Shown piece by piece: positions 36,193 through 56,811 of a stretch of DNA of 64,000 nt. Every line of letters begins with the position of its first letter. Position 1 is the stretch's first letter. The position numbers and the translations under genes were made by a program. The DNA is from Paraescarpia echinospica (taxonomy: Eukaryota; Annelida; Polychaeta; Sabellida; Siboglinidae), in NCBI GenBank assembly GCA_020002185.1, contig CM034544.1, positions 30,991,785 to 31,055,784 of the forward strand, given 5' to 3'. Below the pieces are notes generated by a model that saw nothing but the letters and a program-made list of their open reading frames with translations, was not told the origin of the DNA and searched no databases.

Positions 36193-36455
36193 TTGGCACC
36201 TGATCAAACGAACAATCTCGTAGCAGAACAAAACTATCGTCATGTTACCCGTAACGAGCACGAGCTTAATCAAGAGTATTAATGCGATCAATTCACACGA
36301 ACGGGATCAACACTCACAAATGCGATCAACAGTGACACGTGCGATCGGCCTTATAGTTGAACTCTGCTTTCAGTTGAGCTTAAGGAACGGACTCGTTTAG
36401 TGCAGTTCCCCAGCCAACGCTAGATCGCCACATTAACAATACACTGTAGTCAGCT
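36193..36455 (+). other. 3' flank / probable 3' UTR of the patatin gene
   Basis: AT-moderate sequence with repeated GCGATCAA-type words (ATGCGATCAATTC, ATGCGATCAACAG, GTGCGATCGG). No canonical AATAAA. Confidence 0.4.
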
Positions 36456-38152
36456 CAAACATCCGCCTGGTACATCAACTACTACAGCAGCGTCATGCGT
36501 GCATTCGTGCAGTGGAAGCTCAAACATCCGCCTGGTACATCATCTACTACAGCAGCGTCATGCGTGCATTCGTGCAGAGGAAGCTCAAACATCCGCCTGG
36601 TACATCATCTACGACAGCAGCGTCATGCGTGCATTCGTGCAGAGGAAGCTCAAACATCCGCCTGGTACATCATCTACGACAGCAGCGTCATGCGTGCATT
36701 CGTGCAGTGGAAGCTCAAACATCCGCCTGGTACATTATCTACTACAGCAGCGTCATGCGTGCATTCGTGCAAAGGAAGCTCAAACATCCGCCTGGTACAT
36801 CATCTACTACAGCAGCGTCATGCGTGCATTCGTGCAGAGGAAGCTTAAACATCCGCCTGGTACATCATCTGCTACAGCAGCGTCATGCGTGCATTCGTGC
36901 AGAGGAAGCTCAAACATCCGCCTGGTACATCATCTACGACAGCAGCGTCATGCGTGCATTCGTGCAGAGGAAGCTCAAACATCCGCCTGGTACATCATCT
37001 ACGACAGCAGCGTCATGCGTGCATTCGTGCAGTGGAAGCTCAAACATCCGCCTGGTACATTATCTACTACAGCAGCGTCATGCGTGCATTCGTGCAAAGG
37101 AAGCTCAAACATCCGCCTGGTACATCATCTACTACAGCAGCGTCATGCGTGCATTCGTGCAGAGGAAGCTTAAACATCCGCCTGGTACATCATCTGCTAC
37201 AGCAGCGTCATGCGTGCATTCGTGCAGAGGAAGCTCAAACATCCGCCTGGTACATCATCTACGACAGCAGCGTCATGCGTGCATTCGTGCAGAGGAAGCT
37301 CAAACATCCGCCTGGTACATCATCTACTACAGCAGCGTCATGCGTGCATTCGTGCAGAGGAAGCTCAAACATCCGCCTGGTACATCATCTACGACAGCAG
37401 CGTCATGCGTGCATTCGTGCAGAGGAAGCTCAAACATCCGCCTGGTACATCATCTACTACAGCAGCGTCATGCGTGCATTCGTGCAGAGGAAGCTCAAAC
37501 ATCCGCCTGGTACATCATCTACGACAGCAGCGTCATGCGTGCATTCGTGCAGAGGAAGTTTAAACATCCGCCTGGTACATCATCTACTACAGCAGCGTCA
37601 TGCGTGCATTCGTGTAGAGGAAGCTCAAACATCCGCCTGGTACATCATCTACGACAGCAGCATCATGCGTGCATTCGTGCAGAGGAAGCTCAAACATCCG
37701 CCTGGTACATCATCTACTACAGCAGCGTCATGCGTGCATTCGTGCAGAGGAAGCTTAAACATCCGCCTTGTACATCATCTACTACAGCAGCGTCATGCGT
37801 GCATTCGTGCAGAGGAAGCTGAAACATCCGCCTGGTACATCATCTACTACAGCAGCGTCATGCGTGCATTCGTGCAGAGGAAGCTCAAACATCCGCCTGG
37901 TACATCATCTACGACAGCAGCATCATGCGTGCATTCGTGCAGAGGAAGCTCAAACATCCGCCTGTTACATCATCTACTACAGCAGCGTCATGCGTGCATT
38001 CGTGCAGAGGAAGCTCAAACATCCGCCTGGTACATCATCTACTACAGCAGCGTTGTGCGTGCATTCGTGCAGAGGAAGCTCAAACATCCGCCTGGTACAT
38101 CATCTACGACAGCAGCATCATGCGTGCATTCGTGCAGAGGAAGCTCAAACCC
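36456..38152. repeat. 65-bp minisatellite, ~26 copies, open in three frames
   Basis: Unit CTCAAACATCCGCCTGGTAC followed by ATCATCTACTACAGCAGCGT and CATGCGTGCATTCGTGCAGAGGAAG. No stop occurs in any plus-strand frame, so frames of over 400 codons cross the array. Because 65 is not a multiple of three, each frame cycles through all three readings every 195 bp. Variant bases recur with 195- and 325-bp spacing (CAGTGG at 36510, 36705 and 37030), showing higher-order duplication. Coding use is not supported. Confidence 0.95.
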
Positions 38153-38189
38153 AGCGTGTGCTGCCTCTTAGCACTGATTACAGTTGATG

Positions 38190-38297
38190 GATCATGCGTG
38201 CATGTATCATGCGTGCATGTATCATACGTGCATGTATCATACGTGCATGTATCATACGTGCATGTATCATACGTGCATGTATCATACGTACATTACG
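38190..38297. repeat. 15-bp repeat (ATCATACGTGCATGT)
   Basis: About seven near-identical 15-bp units just after the 65-bp array. The motif CATGCGTGCAT is shared with that array, so this may be a secondary expansion from its edge. Confidence 0.95.
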
Positions 38298-39260
38298 CAG
38301 GCCCCGTGACACAGAGGTCGTGTGGTAGATATCATACAATAGCAGACACCGCCTGGCGAATTTGAGGTTAACTATGTTCTATATTTGCCGTTTCGAGGTT
38401 ACTTTGTCGTCATGCGTCGTCACATGTCAATCCACACCAAAGGGTGCCGACAGCTGAACGTATCGTCGACAGAAACTTAAGATGTCTTGAACTGTCACTG
38501 TATCCCCCCCCCTCCTGTCTAAACAGTTGCGGTATCAATTGACACGTTTGTTGTGCAATTGTCTGTAATAGAATACTTATCTGATCTACACCCGGGATTG
38601 ATGTGAATATTTCCGCCCATTCCAGTCCCACAGTCTTAGATGATTTCTTACAAATGCAGGCGGGCTGTCGAGTTCTAACCAAGAACACAGGTAGTTGCAC
38701 AACATTGCCAATGGAGGACACACACAACATTAGCTGCATATCTTGAGGAAACACTTAGGGGTGTTTGAGATACTGTTTAACATCCCTGCACTGGAGTGAC
38801 CTGCAACGATACTGTTGAAAAAGACGATGATGAAGCAACATTTGCAATGACGATTGTCGCAGTGAGGACGAAGCATTGGCAAATCATTCATGACGACTGT
38901 AACAACAATAGTTTTTATGTTGATGGAGACGACACTGCATATGTGCTATTGGTGTCATTCAGTCGTAGCACCTGTAGTTGTGCCTAGCATGTTTTAGACT
39001 GCTGCTCCGCGTCATGCATTGGTGTTTCAGTACATATGTGTATGCCCCGAAAGGAAGATGAACGAAGACAAATCTACAGCACTTCGCATGACAATAGTTA
39101 TGACAGTACCAGCGACTTGCGAGTGTACTACGACACCGTCATATAAATTGTTGACACGACATTCCATGTTATGCATGACTGATGACATTCCTTATCTTCT
39201 ATTTTGTACGCCAGCTTCAAGCAATGATAACTGATAGCTTGACATTGCAGGGAGCTAACA
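38298..39260. other. stretch with one unrecognised minus-strand ORF
   Basis: A 114-codon open frame lies at 38410-38754 on the minus strand (contains LEWAEIFTSIPGVDQISILL). It has no ATG at its boundary and no recognised family. Possibly an old transposon fragment; otherwise nothing is seen. Confidence 0.3.
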
Positions 39261-39276
39261 TACACACTTTAATGAA

Positions 39277-39364
39277 GACACACGCACACGCACACGCACA
39301 CGCACACGCACACGCACACACACAAGCACACGAACACGCACGCACGCACACACACACACACAAC
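39277..39364. repeat. CACACG/CA microsatellite
   Basis: (CACACG)n passing into CA repeats. Confidence 0.95.
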
Positions 39365-39942
39365 ATGCACACAATATATTGTCAGTGATAATAATATAAA
39401 TTAATATTGAAGTTTGTTATTTGGGGTATTTCTTTACATTAGTCTTGATTTGTTAAACAGTCAATACAATATTTTCAACTTTGATATACATTTAACACCT
39501 GCGGTCCGTCAAGGTCACATGTCTAGTTGCGAATAGGGTAAGAGTGTGTATGCAGAAGGGGTAGAAAACTCAATAATTTCAAATGCTTTATTGTTTGCAT
39601 ATTGTGTAAACACTGTTGCGCAACAGCTGCTATACAAATTTGGAATATCACTGCAGTAAAGCTGTGTTACTATCATATATGTCGTCATACTTGCGCGTTA
39701 AAGTAAACTACAACGATGCGGTCACCTCATTTCGGTGCAAAAGCGCTCTGTGATCTTAGAACAATTCCAATTGGCATTGCTAGAGAAAGGTTGGAGAAGG
39801 ATTCGGCTTATTCCACGAACGTTTGTATGTATCGTCTTACTGACATACAGTTTACATTATTCACGTTGCTGAACGCATGCAAATGGTTGTAATAAAATCG
39901 AATCATGATTGAAAAGGCTTGTTTCCATTATTATTTAAGCGA

Positions 39943-40190
39943 ACCACCATGTATTTTGACCACCATGTATGATTATGACCACCATGTATGATTTTGACCA
40001 CCATGTATGATTTTGACCATCATGTATGATTATGACCACCATGCATGATTATGACCATCATGTATGATTATGACCACCATGCATGATTATGACCACCATG
40101 TATGATTATGACCACCATGTATGATTTTGACCACCATGTATGATTATGACCACCATGTATGATTATGACCACCATGCATGATTGTCATTG
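39943..40190. repeat. 19-bp minisatellite
   Basis: About 12 copies of GACCACCATGTATGATTAT with A/T and T/C variants. Confidence 0.95.
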
Positions 40191-40492
40191 ACTATTACAA
40201 TTTCTTGTTCACAATGTCGTTCACAATTTCTTGTTCACATTGAACATTGTACAAATATTACGTCTAAGCGCACTTCTGAGGCTTAGAATATGGTAATTTA
40301 CGTAAACACATTTTAGAGACGTGCACAAGTTGGCAGCACTAGTGCATCATAAATCGTAACAATCTATGGTGGTGATAGAAATATAGTTCATGTTTCACTT
40401 TTAGCAAAGATAAACGCAATTACTGATAATATTAATCACAGGAAGGTTAACGAACAGTCCCGTACGATTGATTTAACAATGCTCTGCGGCTT

Positions 40493-40875
40493 ACCATCTC
40501 GCGGCGCCTGGATGGTATGGAAGCACCGTAGGGCTCCCGTTCTACCGCCTGGATGGTATGGAAGCACCGTAGGGCTCCCGTTCTACCGCCTGGATGGTAT
40601 GGAAGCACCGTAGGGCTCCCGGTCTACCGCCTGGATGGTATGGAAGCACCGTAGGGCTCCCGGTCTACCGCCTGGATGGTATGGAAGCACCGTAGGGCTC
40701 CCGGTCTACCGCCTGGATGGTATGGAAGCACCGTAGGGCTCCCGGTCTACCGCCTGGATGGTATGGAAGCACCGTAGGGCTCCCGTTCTACCGCCTGGAT
40801 GGTATGGAAGCACCGTAGGGCTCCCGGTCTACCGCCTGGATGGTATGGAAGCACCGTAGGGCTCCCGGTCTACCG
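40493..40875. repeat. 41-bp minisatellite, nine copies
   Basis: Exactly nine units of GCCTGGATGGTATGGAAGCA plus CCGTAGGGCTCCCGTTCTACC from 40506 to 40874. Units are nearly identical, differing mainly at CCCGTT/CCCGGT. The leading ATCTCGCGGCGCCTGGAT and the unit core match the dispersed element at 19201-19252, with one part inverted. Confidence 0.95.
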
Positions 40876-41372
40876 CCTGGAAGATAACACTGGTTTTCAC
40901 TTTGCGACACTGATCTCGGTTTACCCCGAATCCGGATAGAGGCGATGATTGGCTCCCAGGCTAACAATCCAACTAAAATTTAAATAACGGTAAATTTATA
41001 TAAGTGTACGATGCGCATTGGAAACCTTGGTTATATTGACACAAGTGATAAACAGATAAGTTAAATCCTAATTTATTTTTGGATTAAGAATCTCGATAAC
41101 GACGCTGATTAGCTGCTCGCCCAAAACATTTCCTGCTGGCAAGGCACTGAAAGTTGGTAAATCGGCTGTAGCGGCTGCGCGCGCAATGCATAACGGAAGG
41201 GGATGCGGAAGTAATTTGAACATGACCGCGCAGGTGGGACAGGTAGTAGGTAATGATTTGCTCGTTTTAATTCATGTGTCCGTCCACATTTTAAAACTAA
41301 CTGTGCGTGCAGTTAAAATTTTTTTTTATAATTCTATTAGTTGGTCACGGTTACAGTGACAGTTGTTTTCTA

Positions 41373-44100
41373 TACACACTCTCACTATACACACTCTCAC
41401 TATGCACACTCTCACTATACACACTCTCACTATACACACTCTCACTATACACACTCTCACTATACACACTCTCACTATGCACACTCTCACTATACACACT
41501 CTCACTATGCACACACTCACTATACACACTCTCACTATGCACACTCTCACTATACACACTTTCACTATACACACTCTCACTATGCACACTCTCACTAAGC
41601 ACACTCTCACTATGCACACTCTCACTATACAAACTCTCACTATACACACTCTCACTATGCACACTCTCACTATGCACACTCTCACTATGCACACTCTCAC
41701 TATACACACTCACTATACACACTCTCACTATACACACTCTCACTATGCACACTCTCACTATGCACACTCTCACTATACACACTCTCACTATACACACTCT
41801 CACTACATACCCTCTCACTACACACACTCTCACTATGCACACTCTCACTATGCACACTCTCACTATGCACACTCTCACTATATACACTCTCACTATACAC
41901 ACTCTCACTATACACACTCTCACTATGCACACTCACTATATACACTCTCACTATACACACTCTCACTACACACACTCTCACTACGCACACTCTCACTATA
42001 CACACTCTCACTATACACACTCTCACTATGCACACTCTCACTATGCACACTCTCACTATACACACTCTCACTATGCACACTCTCACTATGCACACTCTCA
42101 CTATGCACACACTCACTATACACACTCTCACTATGCACACTCTCATTATGCACACTCTCACTATGCACACTCTCACTATGCACACTCTCACTATACACAC
42201 TCTCACTATACACACTCTCGCTATACACACTCTCACTATGCACACTCTCACTATACACACACTCACTATACACACTCTCACTATGCACACTCTCACTAAG
42301 CACACTCTCACTATGCACACTCTCACTAAACACACTCACTATACACACTCTCACTATGAACACTCTCACTATGCACACTCTCACTATGCACACTCTCACT
42401 ATACACACTCACTATACACACTCTCACTATACACACTCTCACTATACACACTCTCACTATGCACACTCACTATACACACTCTCACTATACACACTCTCAC
42501 TACACACCCTCTCACTACACACACTCTCACTATGCACACTCTCACTATGCACACTCTCACTATGCACACTCTCACTATATACACTCTCACTATACACACT
42601 CTCACTATACAGTCTCACTATGCACACTCTCACTATATACACTCTCACTATACACACTCACTATACACACTCTCACTATACACACTCTCACTATACACAC
42701 TCTCACTATGCACACTCTCACTATACACACTCTCACTATACACACTCTCACTATACACACTCTCACTATGCACACTCTCATTATGCACACTCTCACTATA
42801 TACACTCTCACTATACACACTCTCACTATACACACTCTCACTATACACACTCTCACTATGCACACTCTCACTATACACACTCTCACTATACACACCTCAC
42901 TCACTCACTCCCCACCATGCACACTCACTACACACACTCCTCACCATACACACTCACCTCACTATGCACACTCTCACTATACACACTCTCACTATACACA
43001 CTCTCACTATACACACCTCACTCATGCACACTCCATCACACTCATCACACCATCACCACATACACACCTCACCATGCACTCACTACACTACCATACACAC
43101 TCTCACTCATGCACACTTCACTATACACACCTCACCACACACCTCCCACATACACACTCACCATACACACTCACTATGCACACCTCACCAGCACACTCAC
43201 CATACACACTCACCACACACTATGCACTATGCACACTCTCACTATGCACACTCTCACTATGCACACTCTCACTATACACACTCTCACTATACACACTCTC
43301 GCTATACACACTCTCACTATGCACACTCTCACTATACACACACTCACTATACACACTCTCACTATGCACACTCTCACTAAGCACACTCTCACTATGCACA
43401 CTCTCACTAAACACACTCACTATACACACTCTCACTATGAACACTCTCACTATGCACACTCTCACTATGCACACTCTCACTATACACACTCACTATACAC
43501 ACTCTCACTATACACACTCTCACTATACACACTCTCACTATGCACACTCTCACTATGCACACTCTCACTATACACACTCTCACTATACACACTCTCACTA
43601 CACACCCTCTCACTACGCACACTCTCACTATGCACACTCTCACTATACACACTCACTATACACACTCTCACTATACACACTCTCACTATACACACTCACT
43701 ATGCACACTCACTATACACACTCTCACTATACACACTCTCACTACACACACTCTCACTATGCACACTCTCACTATGCACACTCTCACTATGCACACTCTC
43801 ACTATATACACTCTCACTATACACACTCTCACTATACACACTCTCACTATGCACACTCTCATTATGCACACTCTCACTATATACACTCTCACTATACACA
43901 CTCTCACTATACACACTCTCACTATACACACTCTCACTATGCACACTCTCACTATACACACTCTCACTATGCACACTCTCACTATGCACACTCTCACTAT
44001 ACACACTCACTATGCACACTCTCACTATACACACTCTCACTATGCACACTCTCACTATGCACACTCTCACTATGCACACTCTCACTATACATACTATCAA
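41373..44100. repeat. 15-bp (TATRCACACTCTCAC)n satellite, 2.7 kb
   Basis: Around 180 units of 15 bp in two main forms, TATACACACTCTCAC and TATGCACACTCTCAC, with rare markers (CTCGCTAT, CTAAGCAC, CTATGAAC). A block carrying the same marker order recurs 1,081 bp apart (CGCTAT at 42219 and 43300). Since 15 is a multiple of three and the unit lacks stops, huge open frames exist on both strands (over 900 codons); these are artefacts. The stretch at about 42895-43215 is degenerate. Confidence 0.97.
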
Positions 44101-45906
44101 CAAATCGTTTTGTCTCATGTTACATCTAATAGCAGTGAATAGTAAATAAATCGTAATGTTTTTGGAAGTGTGGGTATTGGAGTGAATTCCAGTGGATTAA
44201 AATTGACACAGTTGGTGGTAGTCTGTCTTGCATTGCTTAATTCCACAACGTAGGCGTATGTTAGAGTAGCATGGTTATAATCAGCAGTCAAAACACACAG
44301 GCAGTAATCTTGTCGTTTGTCTTCCTGTGATTTAGGTTCACACGCAAGGCCAGTATCGTCTTTGTGTACAGCTTGGATCAAGCCAAGGGAAGCACAGTCT
44401 AAACACTGACAGTTATCTTGTTGTTGTTGTTGTTGTTTGTTTGTTTGTTTGTTTGTTTATGTGTGATTTTACAGTCGCTCCCGAGGCTAAGACCATGTGG
44501 ATTTGAGTGCTATCGCCTTTGTGTACAGCATGGATCAAGTACACCTGTAAGTGGATATTATGCATCTGTCATCACCTAGGGCTAGGCTAACACCTCTGGA
44601 CTGTAGTCTAGTTAGGCTCCTACACGTCATGTACGATTTCATTTCAGCCAACTGCATGGTCGTTTTGTAACACACAACAGTGAGTGTATTTTGAATAGAT
44701 TGTTTCTTGTTCCAACTTTCAAGTGGCAATTGTGCTACAAGACCATGCATTGGTGGCCACATGCCTACGTCTATATATACGCACACGCATAAATAATTAT
44801 TACCTCGGATAATAAAAAAGAAGAAACCCATTTGAGGCACGAAATCGTACAAGTCGCGTGACGTAGCTGGCTTTTGAGTATTTCGTGTGACGTTACTTAT
44901 GTCGCCGCCACTGTTCAAGTCTGCGCGTTTACTATTACGTCACACCGACGTCATATAGAAACAGTGCTGGAGGTCTCGGGCCAACTGTGCCATGGACCGA
45001 TGTAAAACGGATCCGGAATAATATCACTGACGCAGTCACTGGGTCGCCATCACTGCCCAGCGCAGGTTCTGTTCACAAGAGACCCTCAAGGTAGCACAAG
45101 CCAGGTTTTCCCCTCAGTTTAATTGCCAAAATGATGCGAATTTAAAGCCGAATATAAAAATGGCGCTGTACTAAACTAAAGTTCCCGTTACGTGAACGCG
45201 AGTAGCCGCTAACACGTTTGCTAAAATGCCATCGAAAAAATAATATGAAGTATATTCGACTAGCAATAGTCTCTATGCTGCATCCGAGTTATTTGAGGCT
45301 GTTGAACATACCACATTTTAAGGACGCATTCCATCTCTTGCAAATGTGTATGTTCTGTGTTTAGTCCTTAGATAATGATATTTTTGGAGATAACAATGGG
45401 TCATTAAACCTTACTAAGGACCTTATTTCACACGGTAGCGATACGGAGAAAGCGTGTTGCGATAAAAATCGCTTTGACTTAAAAACCTCAGGGTCAATTA
45501 CACATCTCGTAGAGCGACACATTAGTACGGCAAATTAGGCCTCTCGCTCTGTTTTGAAGGCAAAGCGATTTTCCAAAAAGCCGGTTGTTTGCTTTTGTAA
45601 TATTCCACCTTTGTAATATTCCGTTCGTCTTGCATAATAACCGTGGTCGTTTTCGGAATTTTCCCTTCTAATATCTTGAACCACGTGTCAACAATTTGCA
45701 TAAATTGCCGCGGCTTTCCACCGTATCTGCAAGAGCAAAACACCGGCGATATACCGTTGGCCTTCGAGGTTTTCCGTTTCGGGCATTACACAGAACTGTG
45801 CATGCATGCACATCAATCATGAGTGACTTTATATTGTGTATAACAATACCCTGTGAGCACGACTTGAAACATTGTACAACTGTAGTGAACATATTACTTT
45901 TTACAG
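44101..45906. other. intergenic stretch upstream of the CBM20 gene
   Basis: Contains a (GTT)n patch near 44420-44460. No exon was recognised. The first, probably untranslated, exon of the CBM20 gene may lie here, because its ATG exon begins with a strong acceptor. Confidence 0.4.
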
Positions 45907-45936
45907 ACCATCGCAAGTCTTCAGACAACGACCAGA

Positions 45937-45949
<13 letters not shown>
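45907..45949 (+). CDS. CBM20 gene exon 1 (start codon exon)
   Basis: Acceptor CTTTTTACAG, then ATG at 45937 (A at -3 in CAGAATGG, G at +4) giving MGKT, and donor GTACGT, exit phase 1. The frame is open up to the acceptor, so translation could also begin in an upstream exon. MGKT is chosen because the CBM20 fold starts four residues later. Gly2 is compatible with myristoylation but lacks the usual Ser/Thr at position 6. Confidence 0.65.
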
Positions 45950-54524
<8,575 letters not shown>

Positions 54525-56412
54525 ACGCCACAACTTATTATGTAAATATACTCCACTACCAAAGGCTGGCGTCGGAACATGGTAAATATCGGCGGACGGG
54601 GGGGCGCTTGGACTCTCCACGTAACTACATTTGCACCCCCATTGTTCGCCAAAGGCAACCTTCCGGCTCTAAATATCCAGACCCCACCTCACATATTGGA
54701 GTCCTGAGCCTAAGTTACCTGTTTCCGATGCCTGTCCTTAGTAATTGGCAGGGGCTATTTGCCCGAGTCAGTGACTGTATGTCGCCTTCCGTGTACAGGC
54801 ATGACTTGTTTCAGATACCAAAACACGAGCAATATCCTGTACGTTGATTTTCCGAAGAAATTTCACAATGTGACGATTTATTTCCAAACGATCAACTAAA
54901 CAATGTAATGACGTGTTAGATGTTCAATATATTGACAACGATCAAGTCTCTCTTGAACTTTACTCGAGGGAAAATATCTATAACAGGATTTAACAAGATT
55001 GCCACCCATAGAATTAACTCTAGATGGCAGGTGGACAAGGAAACCGTCTGGCTTATGGAGAACTTTTTTTATCTGCGTATATCTCACCCTTCTGAGGCAC
55101 GGGTCAATTTTTTTTTAAACATATTCACGCTACTAGCGCCCACCCGATTAGCAGATAATCTGTTCCAATCATTTACAGTCCTTTGTGAGAATGACAACTT
55201 TCTTATATCTAACCTGCACTGCTCCTTTACTTATGTAACTTCATGTCCTCTGATCCTTCTATCTTTCTTAACTGAAACTGAGAAAAAATATTTCTATCAA
55301 TATTTTCATAATCGTTCAACATTTTAAAAATTTCTATCTGATCTCCTCTCAATCTCTTGGTTTCTAGTGTTGTTAAACCACATTCTTTTAGGGGTATTTC
55401 ATAACTAAGAATCCTCAGTTTTGGTATCATTTTAGTTGCTCTTCTCTGTACTCTTTCTAGCATATCTATGTCCTTTTTGCGATATGGCATCCATGCTTGA
55501 ATACAATATTCCAAATGAGGCCAAACTATTGTTTTGTACAGCGGTATTATTAGCTCTTTTTCCTTGTACGTTATGTTTCGCCTAATTAATCCAAGGATTT
55601 GATTTCCCTTTGAAGCGGCAATACCGCACTGCACTAATGGTTAAACCTAAGTCCTTTTCTTTTACAGTAGTACTTAGTACAGAACCATCCATTATATATT
55701 GTACATCTTCATTCCCATGTCCTGTGTGGAGGAATTTACATTTCCCAATATTGAACAACATCTGCCATTTTTCAGACCATTTGATCAAACTGTTAAGATC
55801 ATCACTTTTAATTCTTCTAAACACTTTTGTATCATCCTCAAATTTTAACACCTTGCTTGTTATATCATCGTCCAAGTTGTTGATATATATTAAGAATAAT
55901 ACAGGTCCAAGTATTGATCCCTGTGTTACTCCACTTGAAACCGATTTCCAATTTTGAGCCTCCCCATCAACTAATACCAGTTGTCTTCTGTCAATCAGTT
56001 AATCAGTTAATTATACCATCCACTATGCCATGGGCCTTTAGTTTAAGCAGTAATCGTTGACGTGGCAACTTTGTCGAAAGCTTTCTGAAAATCGAAGTAG
56101 ATAATATCTACTGGTGATCTCTCGTCTACCCACTTAGTGATATCTTCAAAAAACATGACATATTTTTTAAGCATGATCTCGCTTTTAGAAACCAATATTA
56201 AGATGGATTTATCTACTTATGTTTAAGAAGAAAATCGACCATGTGATCTTTAATTAGTCTTTCAAATAATTTGCAAATCACATATGTTAAACTCACTGGT
56301 CTGTAGTTCTCCGACTTGTTTCTCGAACTTTTTTTAAATAATTGTATAATATAATGTTTTCTCCTTTCCATTCTAAAGGAACCACTCCCTCGTTTAATGA
56401 CAAGTTGAAAGC

Positions 56413-56588
56413 TGTTATGCTTTATAAAGCAGCATATTGCTTGTTTAATTGGAACTGGAAACACTAGACATGTGCAACTCGAATTTGACAGGAAGACAAC
56501 AACCCTTTTATTACCATCAACGGTGTAAGAGCTCACTGTAGTAAGTAGCTGTATAACGTACCAGTTATAACGATCCTGATACATGACA
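56413..56588 (-). repeat. 3' LTR of the Gypsy element
   Basis: 176 bp, identical to 60984-61159. Preceded on the minus strand by the polypurine tract. Confidence 0.97.
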
Positions 56589-56811
56589 TCCCTCCTTTAA
56601 GACTAAAAAAAACTGTATTCATAAACTCAAAAACACATTCATCAGCTTTAACGAATGTTCGCTGTGGATAAATCGATATCAAGCGAGTAGCAAACTAGGC
56701 TAAAAGTCACATTATATCGACTATAAAAAAATCACATAGAATGTCACATAATGGTTACTTGCGAAACAGATCAATAATACTACCAATGTCAAATAGTATT
56801 GAAAAACACAA

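Noticed and set aside
36495..38365. Open frames of up to 436 codons in the 65-bp array
   Set aside because: All three forward frames are open because the unit lacks stops; no splice signals or start context support translation. Kept only as a finding about origin.
41307..44149. Open frames of 330, 928, 450 and 556 codons (poly HTLT / SLYT / HYTHS)
   Set aside because: They are created by a stop-free 15-bp repeat and exist in several frames and on both strands.
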